Of a stretch of 7,283 bases of DNA, positions 1-5,272 are shown one piece after another (positions within the stretch are counted from its first letter, which is position 1; every line of letters starts with the position of its first letter). The stretch comes from F23-B02 sp045599385 (GTDB lineage Bacteria; Bacillota; Clostridia; Oscillospirales; Oscillospiraceae). The notes below the pieces were generated by a model. The model was not told the origin of the DNA. It saw only the letters and a list, made by a program, of their open reading frames with translations, and searched no databases. A program made the translations under genes and the position numbers. The stretch covers positions 1 to 7,283 of the forward strand of contig JAZRVW010000101.1 in NCBI GenBank assembly GCA_045599385.1, given 5' to 3'.

Positions 1-1
1 T

Positions 2-778
2 ACCGGCGCCTCCGGCGGCATAGGCCTTGAGTTCCTGCGGCTTCTCGATCAGGGCAAGGGCAACAGAATTCTGGCAGTTTCCAGAAACGCAACCAAGAAG
101 ATTTCAGGCGACGAGTTCAAGAACGAAGTCACCGTGTTTGACGCGGACACCTCCACCAAGGAGGGCGTTGACTCCGTCTTCGCAAAGGCAGAGGAGCTCT
201 TCGGCAAAATTGACCTGTATTACCAGAACTCCGGCTACCCCTACTACGAGGTTTTCGACTATGAGGATTGGCACAGACTGAGCCGCATCTTCGAAGCAAA
301 CACCATCGGACCCGCTTACACCTATGTAAAGTATAAGCATCACCTGGCAGGCCGCGAAGGTCATCTGGCATACACCGTATCCGCAATCGGAACCATGGCA
401 ATGCCCGGCTACGCACTGTACTCCGCTTCCAAGTTCGGTCTGGAAGGCTTCCAGGAAGGTATCCGCCTCGAGATGCCCAAGAACATGAAGCTCACCTGCC
501 TGTACCCCGTTGCAACCGACACCAACTTCTTCGTAACCGCAGCTGACGGCGTTGTGTTTGAAAAGCCCTTCCCCGTACAGCGTCCCACCGTTGTTGCAAA
601 GAAGATGTACAAGGGCATCGAGAAGAACAAGAAGAAGGTTTCTCCCTGCTTCCTCTTCGGTGTATCCAAGGTTCTCATGACCGTATTCCCCCCTGCACGC
701 ACTATTTACTGGAACCTCGAAAAGAAGAAGCTCGACCGCTTCGTTGTAAAGATGAGAAAGCTCGGAAAGTACGAATAA
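2..778 (+). CDS. Short-chain dehydrogenase/reductase (SDR family), N-terminus cut off by window edge
   Basis: This is a classical SDR oxidoreductase; 258 codons are visible, and the frame is open from base 2 to TAA at 776-778. The fragment opens directly on the Rossmann nucleotide-binding motif TGASGGIG (visible residues 1-8), so only about 8-15 N-terminal residues should be missing. Ser27-Arg28 at the end of the second beta strand, with no acidic residue there, suggests NADP(H) preference (inference). DAD at 47-49 matches the adenine-contacting acid. The usual NNAG motif reads QNSG (75-78). The catalytic tetrad is complete: Asn100, Ser127, Tyr140 and Lys144 (YSASK). The C-terminal tail has a hydrophobic/amphipathic stretch followed by a lysine-rich end (EKKKLDRF...KMRKLGKYE), which may favour membrane association. 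The substrate cannot be told from sequence. The gene converges on the next one and shares a terminator with it, so they are not an operon. An SDR call is secure; the specific reaction is not. Confidence 0.93.
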   Translation, partial: TGASGGIGLEFLRLLDQGKGNRILAVSRNATKKISGDEFKNEVTVFDADTSTKEGVDSVFAKAEELFGKIDLYYQNSGYPYYEVFDYEDWHRLSRIFEANTIGPAYTYVKYKHHLAGREGHLAYTVSAIGTMAMPGYALYSASKFGLEGFQEGIRLEMPKNMKLTCLYPVATDTNFFVTAADGVVFEKPFPVQRPTVVAKKMYKGIEKNKKKVSPCFLFGVSKVLMTVFPPARTIYWNLEKKKLDRFVVKMRKLGKYE

Positions 779-795
779 TAAGAATAATAAGAAAT

Positions 796-824
796 AAAAA
801 CGCAGCACAAAGTGCTGCGTTTTT
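796..824. terminator. Bidirectional intrinsic terminator between convergent SDR and psd-fusion genes
   Basis: A perfect 13-bp inverted repeat has left arm 796-808 (AAAAACGCAGCAC), loop AAA, and right arm 812-824 ending in TTTTT. It follows the SDR stop by 17 bases and the - strand gene's stop (844-846) by 19 bases. The A-tract on one side and T-tract on the other give a GC-rich stem followed by a U-run in both directions, so it can terminate both converging transcripts. Confidence 0.92.
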
Positions 825-843
825 GTTTCTTATTAATGCGGCG

Positions 844-2709
844 TCAGTTTGCTTTTTCCGCAATTTTTGCGCCGTACTTTATAGGCGTTTCGATAAAGTT
901 CTTTGTAAGCTCAAAGATTTCCTCGCGCAAATCAATAACGCCTTTTTCAAGCAGGAGAACAATTGTTGAGCCGCCGTACTGGAACATACCCTTTTCGTCG
1001 CCGCGGTGTATTGCACCGGCACCGTGATGGTTGACTATTCTGCCCACAAGGCAGGCACCCACCTCAATCTGAACTATGTCACCGAAGTGCTTTGTGTGCA
1101 GAGTGCAGTATTCACGGCTGTTCTGTCGGTAGACGGGATTGTTAAGGGAAACAAGGGGCATTACGGGATTGTATCTGCCTTTGATGAAACGGTTTTCGCT
1201 CTTGGTGCCGTCATCGAGATAGCAGTAGCGGTGGTAGTTGTCAACTCCGAGACGAAGCACAAGGCAGATGCCGTTTTCATAGCGCCGTGCAAGCTCGGAA
1301 TCCTTTATCAGCTCCTTGACGGTGTAAAGGCACTGCTTGACGGAGAATTTGCAGTCGGGGCTTAAGCGGTAGGCGGAGAGCATACCGTCGCAGGGGGAGA
1401 TAAGGGCGCTTTCATCATAGTCCACGGGACGAAGCTCGGGTCTTATGCGCCGTGTGAAGAAATCGTTGAAGCAGCGGTAATCCTCCTTCACGTAGTCTTC
1501 CACGCGGATATTGTTCTTTTTGATAAAGCTCTTGATAAGCGGTCTGGAAAGTCCCGTGTCCATGAACTTTCCCGCAGCAACGGAAACAAAGGGATTGGTT
1601 ACAAGCCACTTGAGAGGCCGGCCGGCTTTCTTATTGAAAATGAAATTAACACCTTTGGAATCGGACTTTACGGGGCTCATATTTTTTTCCCTCATATTTC
1701 TTGTGATTATTTCGATGAAAACGATGATTCCGCTGACGATAAGGGGAAGGAAGAAGGAGATGCCGCGGCTGAGAATATCAAGAGAAGTGGCGTCAGATGT
1801 AAGATTGCCAAAGCCCTGAATCAGCAGAAAGTCGGAGATTCCGACGGCGCCGGGAATGGGCATGGCGTTAGAGCCGAGGATTGCGAGAGTCTGGGCAGAG
1901 AGTGCGTCAACAATACCCGAGTAGCTTCCGCCGAAGCCGAGGAAGATGCACACGGGAACGCAGATTACGGACATACGCTGGGCAAGGTTGCAGGCAAGAA
2001 CACGGAGGGGCAGCTTCTTTTCATGGCGGAGCTGCTGCCCGCAGAACTTGTACTGCTCAATGGTGCTCACAAGCTTTGCCCGCTTTTCGTCGTAGTTTCT
2101 CAGAATGTGAAGCTTACACAGAAGATTAAGACACCAGTCACAGATTCTGAGCACGACCTTGTCCTTGAACATACACAGGACATAGCACCAAACGAGCACT
2201 ATCTGTACAAGAGTGCCGATGATGATGCAGATTTTGGATATTGTGTCAAGGCTGAGAAACAGAGACGGATTGATGATGAAAAACAGTATTCCGATTATGA
2301 GAAGGGAAGCTGTGTACATTATAAGGTTGAGCAGAAGCGCCATGGCGGAAACTGCCGTGGACAGACCGCGGTTTGACATTACCACAAGCGCCGCAGGCTG
2401 ACCGCCTGCCGCAGTGGGCGTTATTCCGGAGAAATAAAAGTCTGTTGCGGAGTAAAGCAGGGCGTGTCTGCGTTTAATGGGAGCGCCGAAGAATTTGCAG
2501 GTGCAGCGCAGACCAATGGCCTCAAAGAAAATGAATCCGAAGGAAAAGGCAACTGCAAGTACAATCCATATCGGGCTTGTATTGCGCACCATTTCCCGGA
2601 AATCACGGAAGCTGAAATCACCGGAGCTGCTCACAACAACGTTCAGCGTTACAACGCTGAGCGCAACGAGAACCAAAAGCCATATTAAGTTCTTCAGGGA
2701 TTTACTCAT
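844..2709 (-). CDS. psd: Fusion: LPG-synthase/flippase-like membrane domain + phosphatidylserine decarboxylase
   Basis: This 621-residue protein has two domains. Residues ~1-340 form a multi-helix membrane domain of the lysylphosphatidylglycerol synthase TM / UPF0104 type (the MprF flippase-like fold). Hydrophobic segments lie near 8-27, 45-65, 119-147, 155-180, 236-262, 268-298 and 315-335. Family-type signatures are TPTAAGGQP (97-105) and MPIPGAVGISDF (283-294). Residues ~352-621 form a complete phosphatidylserine decarboxylase, which converts phosphatidylserine to phosphatidylethanolamine at the membrane. It has NDFFTRRIRPELRPVD (415-430), the catalytic Asp441 in SPCDG, His493 in NYHRY, and the self-cleavage motif GGST with Gly580|Ser581, where Ser581 would become the pyruvoyl group and give a ~41-residue alpha chain. 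The start ATG has AGAGGAA (2717-2723) seven bases upstream. A phosphatidylserine synthase gene, usually nearby, is not in the window. The fusion suggests that head-group synthesis is coupled to lipid translocation (inference). The decarboxylase domain is near certain; the role of the membrane domain is less so. Confidence 0.92.
   Translation of the reverse strand: MSKSLKNLIWLLVLVALSVVTLNVVVSSSGDFSFRDFREMVRNTSPIWIVLAVAFSFGFIFFEAIGLRCTCKFFGAPIKRRHALLYSATDFYFSGITPTAAGGQPAALVVMSNRGLSTAVSAMALLLNLIMYTASLLIIGILFFIINPSLFLSLDTISKICIIIGTLVQIVLVWCYVLCMFKDKVVLRICDWCLNLLCKLHILRNYDEKRAKLVSTIEQYKFCGQQLRHEKKLPLRVLACNLAQRMSVICVPVCIFLGFGGSYSGIVDALSAQTLAILGSNAMPIPGAVGISDFLLIQGFGNLTSDATSLDILSRGISFFLPLIVSGIIVFIEIITRNMREKNMSPVKSDSKGVNFIFNKKAGRPLKWLVTNPFVSVAAGKFMDTGLSRPLIKSFIKKNNIRVEDYVKEDYRCFNDFFTRRIRPELRPVDYDESALISPCDGMLSAYRLSPDCKFSVKQCLYTVKELIKDSELARRYENGICLVLRLGVDNYHRYCYLDDGTKSENRFIKGRYNPVMPLVSLNNPVYRQNSREYCTLHTKHFGDIVQIEVGACLVGRIVNHHGAGAIHRGDEKGMFQYGGSTIVLLLEKGVIDLREEIFELTKNFIETPIKYGAKIAEKAN
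1678..1693 (-). promoter_or_regulatory. Possible internal ribosome binding site and ATG at the flippase/decarboxylase junction
   Basis: On the - strand, GAGGGA (complement of 1688-1693) lies seven bases upstream of an in-frame ATG (complement of 1678-1680), which is codon 344 of the fusion. This is where the membrane domain ends and the decarboxylase begins. Initiation here would give a 278-residue stand-alone decarboxylase, close to a normal length for the family. The spacer is A-rich and probably unstructured. It may be active, or a relic of two genes that became fused. No experimental support is visible. Confidence 0.4.
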
Positions 2710-2756
2710 TGAGCGGTTCCTCTACAATAATATACAAATAGTTTTGCCACGTTGTC

Positions 2757-2785
2757 ACTATACAGTCACGCGGCTGATTTGTCAA
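2757..2785 (-). promoter_or_regulatory. Promoter for the flippase-psd fusion gene
   Basis: On the - strand, a perfect -35 box TTGACA (complement of 2780-2785) is followed after 17 bases by TATAGT (complement of 2757-2762), one base off the TATAAT consensus. The start site would fall near 2750, giving a leader of about 40 bases before the ATG at 2709, with the AGAGGAA ribosome binding site in it. Box quality and spacing fit a strong housekeeping (sigma-A) promoter. Confidence 0.75.
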
Positions 2786-2800
2786 CACCGGGAAAATATC

Positions 2801-2830
2801 TTGACAATATATCGCTGCACGGAATATACT
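2801..2830 (+). promoter_or_regulatory. Promoter for glnN
   Basis: A perfect -35 box TTGACA (2801-2806) is followed after 18 bases by TATACT (2825-2830). The expected start site is near 2837, leaving about 35 bases of leader with AAGGAGG at 2859-2865, seven bases before the ATG. The -10 box lies inside the left arm of a palindrome (2825-2850), so the promoter is probably regulated. Its -35 box is only 15 bases from the -35 box of the divergent promoter. Confidence 0.72.
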
Positions 2831-2850
2831 TGCAGAATACTGTAAGTATA
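2825..2850. promoter_or_regulatory. Candidate operator: palindrome over the glnN -10 box and start site
   Basis: Arms TATACTTGCAG (2825-2835) and CTGTAAGTATA (2840-2850) are inverted repeats with one mismatch in 11 positions, separated by AATA. The dyad covers the -10 box and the predicted start site, the classic position for a repressor site. As RNA, only the right half would be transcribed in full, so a DNA-binding role is more likely than a leader hairpin. The regulator is unknown. Confidence 0.5.
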
Positions 2851-2859
2851 TAATTTACA
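2841..2859. promoter_or_regulatory. TGTAA-N9-TTACA dyad in the glnN leader
   Basis: TGTAA (2841-2845) and TTACA (2855-2859) form a perfect 5-bp inverted repeat with an AT-rich 9-base centre, ending at the edge of the AAGGAGG ribosome binding site. It resembles the GlnR/TnrA nitrogen-control box (TGTNA-N7-TNACA) but is two bases too long in the centre. It is therefore a weak candidate for that family, or for another dimeric regulator, and it overlaps the larger palindrome to its left. Confidence 0.3.
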
Positions 2860-2872
2860 AGGAGGATCTGCT

Positions 2873-4960
2873 ATGAAAAATGTCACAGAAATGTTCGGAT
2901 CAATGGTTTTCAACGATTCCGTAATGCAGGCAAGACTGCCGAAGGAAATCTATAAGCAGGTCCAGTGCTCCATAAAGGAAGGTCAGCGACTTGACCGCGA
3001 TACCGCCGATGTGGTGGCAAACGCCATGAAGGACTGGGCAATTGAAAAGGGCGTCACCCATTTCACCCACTGGTTCCAGCCTATGACGGGTATCACCGCC
3101 GAAAAGCATGACAGCTTCATTTCCCCGGTCGAAAACGGCAGAGTCATCATGGAGTTTTCGGGAAAAGAACTCATTCAGGGCGAGCCCGATGCCTCCAGCT
3201 TCCCCCACGGCGGTCTGCGCGCCACCTTTCAAGCCCGCGGCTATACCGCATGGGACCCCACCTCCTATGCTTTCATCAAGGACGGTGTGCTCTGCATTCC
3301 CACCGCCTTCTGCTCATATACGGGTGAAGCCCTTGACAAGAAAACTCCGCTTCTGCGCTCAATGGAGACACTTAACATACAGTGCCTGCGCGTGCTGAAG
3401 CTTTTCGGCAACGAAAGCGTTGCTGCCGTGCGCCCCACCGTAGGTCCCGAGCAGGAATATTTCCTTATAGACAAGGAAATGTACGAAAAGCGCAAGGACC
3501 TCATGTACACGGGCCGAACCCTCTTTGGAGCAAAGCCACCCAAGGGACAGGAGCTTGAGGACCATTACTTCGGCACCATCAAGCCCCGTGTCGCCGCATT
3601 CATGGGCGAGCTTGATGAGGAGCTGTGGAAGCTCGGCGTGCTTGCAAAGACCGAGCACAACGAGGCCGCGCCCGCACAGCATGAGCTTGCGCCCATATAC
3701 ACCACAAACAACATTGCCGCCGACCACAATCAGATTACCATGGAGCTTATGCAGAAGCTTGCACGCAAGTATGACATGGTATGCCTGCTCCACGAAAAGC
3801 CCTTTGAGGGACTCACGGGCAGCGGCAAGCACAACAACTGGTCGATTACCACCGACACGGGCGTAAACCTTTTTGAGCCCGGCGAAACCCCCTATGAAAA
3901 CGCCCAGTTCCTGCTGTTCTTCTGCGCCGTAATCAAGGCTGTCGACGATTATCAGGATATGCTTCGCGTGTCCGTTGCCAGCGCCTCAAACGACCGCCGT
4001 CTCGGCGCTGCCGAGGCACCTCCCGCCATCGTTTCGCTCTTTGTGGGCGACGAGATTGCGGAGATACTTGATGCCGTTGAAAAGGGCGCGTCCTATGACG
4101 GCAAGGAAAAGGAGCAGATTAAGGTCGGCGTTCACGTTCTGCCCAAGTTCCCCAAGGATACCACCGACCGCAACCGCACCTCACCCTTTGCCTTTACGGG
4201 CAATAAGTTTGAGTTCCGCATGACCGGCTCAAGTGTTTCAATTTCCGGCAGCAATGTGGTTATCAACACCGCCGTGGCGGAATCCCTCCGTCAGTTTGCC
4301 GATGAGCTGGAAAATTCGGACGATTTTGAAAATGACCTGCATGACCTGCTCAGCCGCGTAATCCGCGACCATAAGCGCATTATCTTTAACGGCAACGGCT
4401 ACGGCGAGGAATGGGTCAGGGAGGCCGAGAGACGCGGACTTCTCAATCTTCCAACAACTCCCGACTGTGTGCCTTACTATCTTCACGAAAAGAATGTTGA
4501 GCTTTTTGCGCGCCATAGGGTTTACAGCGAAATTGAGCTTGCCTCACGCTATAAGATGAAGCTTGATACTTACTCCAAGGTGCTTCGCATCGAGGCGCTT
4601 ACCATGCAGGAAATGGTGTGGCAGGATATTCTGCCCGCCGTCAGCGCTTACAGCAAGACTCTTGCCGATGCCGTGATTTCCAAAAAGGCAATCGGTGCGG
4701 ACTGCGGCTTTGAGGCGGAAAACGCAAAGAGAATAAGCCGACTGATTTCCGAGGCCGCAGGTGAGGTCAAGGCACTCAACAGCGCAATAAGCGAGGTCGA
4801 AACCGTCACCGAATGCTACACACGCGCCATGGCATATAAGAACGAGGTGCTTCCTGCCATGGAAGCTCTCCGCGAAACCGTGGACACTCTCGAAAGCATA
4901 ACCGCAAAATCCTTCTGGCCCTATCCCGCCTACGGCGATATACTGTTCAGCGTGAAATAA
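2873..4960 (+). CDS. glnN: Glutamine synthetase type III (GSIII)
   Basis: The 695-residue protein makes glutamine from glutamate, ammonium and ATP in the cytosol. Its length fits GSIII (about 700) rather than the 440-470 residues of GSI. GSIII-type signatures run in order: THFTHWFQPMTG (62-73), GELIQ-type KELIQGEPDASSFPHGG (98-114), TGEALDKKTPLLRS (150-163), metal-site GPEQEYF (191-197, Glu193 and Glu195), EHNEAAPAQHELAP (261-274), GSGKHNNWS (316-324, His320), NRTSPFAFTGNKFEFR (434-449) and GSSVSISGSN (452-461). The C-terminal ~100 residues are rich in helix-forming and acidic residues, as in the family. The ATG has a strong AAGGAGG seven bases upstream. It has its own promoter, divergent from the psd fusion, and its own terminator, so it is monocistronic. 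Palindromes at the promoter and leader suggest control, plausibly by nitrogen status (inference). No key residue looks lost. Identification is firm. Confidence 0.97.
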   Translation: MKNVTEMFGSMVFNDSVMQARLPKEIYKQVQCSIKEGQRLDRDTADVVANAMKDWAIEKGVTHFTHWFQPMTGITAEKHDSFISPVENGRVIMEFSGKELIQGEPDASSFPHGGLRATFQARGYTAWDPTSYAFIKDGVLCIPTAFCSYTGEALDKKTPLLRSMETLNIQCLRVLKLFGNESVAAVRPTVGPEQEYFLIDKEMYEKRKDLMYTGRTLFGAKPPKGQELEDHYFGTIKPRVAAFMGELDEELWKLGVLAKTEHNEAAPAQHELAPIYTTNNIAADHNQITMELMQKLARKYDMVCLLHEKPFEGLTGSGKHNNWSITTDTGVNLFEPGETPYENAQFLLFFCAVIKAVDDYQDMLRVSVASASNDRRLGAAEAPPAIVSLFVGDEIAEILDAVEKGASYDGKEKEQIKVGVHVLPKFPKDTTDRNRTSPFAFTGNKFEFRMTGSSVSISGSNVVINTAVAESLRQFADELENSDDFENDLHDLLSRVIRDHKRIIFNGNGYGEEWVREAERRGLLNLPTTPDCVPYYLHEKNVELFARHRVYSEIELASRYKMKLDTYSKVLRIEALTMQEMVWQDILPAVSAYSKTLADAVISKKAIGADCGFEAENAKRISRLISEAAGEVKALNSAISEVETVTECYTRAMAYKNEVLPAMEALRETVDTLESITAKSFWPYPAYGDILFSVK

Positions 4961-4994
4961 AACAAATCCCACCGCTTTTGCGGTGGGATTTGTT
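4961..4994 (+). terminator. Intrinsic terminator of glnN
   Basis: A perfect 15-bp inverted repeat starts immediately after the glnN stop codon: arm 4961-4975 (AACAAATCCCACCGC), loop TTTT, arm 4980-4994. The GC-rich core CCCACCGC/GCGGTGGG is followed by ATTTGTTCTTG, a T-rich but interrupted tract. The A-rich left flank is poor, so it mainly serves the + strand. Confidence 0.85.
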
Positions 4995-5019
4995 CTTGTG
5001 AAGCGGTTTTCAGCGTAGC

Positions 5020-5093
5020 CTGTCATTCTGAGCGAAGCGAAGAATCTCATATTAATAAGGGGATTCTTCGTCGCAAGCTCCTCAGAATGACAG
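5020..5093. repeat. REP-like inverted-repeat element (paired arms)
   Basis: The left arm (5020-5047) begins CTGTCATTCTGAG and ends CGAAGAATCT. The right arm (5061-5093) is its inverted relative, with GATTCTTCG at 5062-5070 and CTCAGAATGACAG at 5081-5093. The outer 13 bp and the inner 9 bp pair perfectly; the middle differs (CGAAG on the left against TCGCAAGCT on the right), leaving an internal bulge, and the loop is about 15 AT-rich bases. The whole forms a 74-base imperfect hairpin, as in BIME/REP-type or MITE-derived elements. From memory, this sequence type is dispersed in genomes of gut Firmicutes; that needs a database check. Confidence 0.75.
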
Positions 5094-5130
5094 ATGAGTT
5101 TTGCTGCTTCGCTTTGATTGACGCACCGTA

Positions 5131-5151
5131 GGGCAGGGGCTTGCTCCCGCC
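5131..5151. repeat. Short GC-rich imperfect hairpin
   Basis: GGCAGGGGC and GCTCCCGCC nearly pair around a short TT loop, with one mismatch and one G-T pair. The sequence differs in composition from the AT-rich flanks and resembles small dispersed intergenic repeats of gut Clostridia. That resemblance is an impression from memory only. Confidence 0.3.
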
Positions 5152-5198
5152 ACTATTGCTGAATTATGCCTACAACCATTTTTTAATACTGCTGACCG

Positions 5199-5226
5199 CT
5201 GTCATTCTGAGCGAAGCGAAGAATCT
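5199..5226 (+). repeat. Second, single-arm copy of the REP-like repeat
   Basis: These 28 bases are identical to 5020-5047 and in the same orientation, with 151 bases between the copies. No inverted partner follows; instead the nifJ terminator begins within three bases. It looks like a solitary half-element inserted or retained right behind the terminator. Confidence 0.8.
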
Positions 5227-5228
5227 GA

Positions 5229-5258
5229 AAAAACACGGTGCCGAAGCACCGTGTTTTT
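5229..5258 (-). terminator. Intrinsic terminator of nifJ, with UUCG tetraloop
   Basis: A perfect 13-bp stem (5229-5241 with 5246-5258) lies 14 bases beyond the nifJ stop. Read on the - strand the loop is C(UUCG)G, an unusually stable tetraloop, and the stem is followed by a run of T (complement of 5228-5233). The opposite side also carries a T-tract (5254-5258), so it can also stop + strand read-through arriving from glnN. Confidence 0.9.
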
Positions 5259-5272
5259 ATATTTATATTTGC

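Larger units (their letters stand above)
4995..5228. other. Intergenic spacer rich in repeats between glnN and nifJ terminators
   Basis: With its two flanking terminators this forms a 312-base gene-free stretch (4961-5272) between convergent genes. It holds a 28-bp REP-like sequence twice in direct orientation, a related inverted arm that folds back on the first copy, and a short GC-rich imperfect hairpin. I see no credible coding frame, tRNA or promoter in it. The part from about 5152 to 5198 shows nothing recognisable. Confidence 0.75.

Noticed and set aside
104..808. Long open frame antisense to the SDR gene
   Set aside because: It lies opposite a gene with an intact catalytic tetrad, shows no recognisable domain, and runs into the terminator; a shadow of biased codon use.
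1006..1365. Open frame antisense to the decarboxylase domain
   Set aside because: Low-complexity Val/Ala-rich translation without a start signal; it mirrors the decarboxylase coding strand.
2841..2859. A genuine GlnR/TnrA box
   Set aside because: The centre is nine bases rather than seven, so it does not meet the known consensus; kept only as a weak candidate dyad.
2710..2872. Riboswitch or attenuator leader before glnN
   Set aside because: The expected leader is only about 35 bases and has no terminator-like hairpin or aptamer-sized structure.
3359..3832. Open frame antisense to glnN
   Set aside because: It has no ribosome binding site or domain signal and lies across conserved glutamine synthetase motifs; a composition artefact.
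5020..5226. 28-bp direct repeats as a minimal CRISPR array
   Set aside because: There are only two copies, 151 bases apart, one with an inverted partner, and no cas genes; a REP-like element explains it better.
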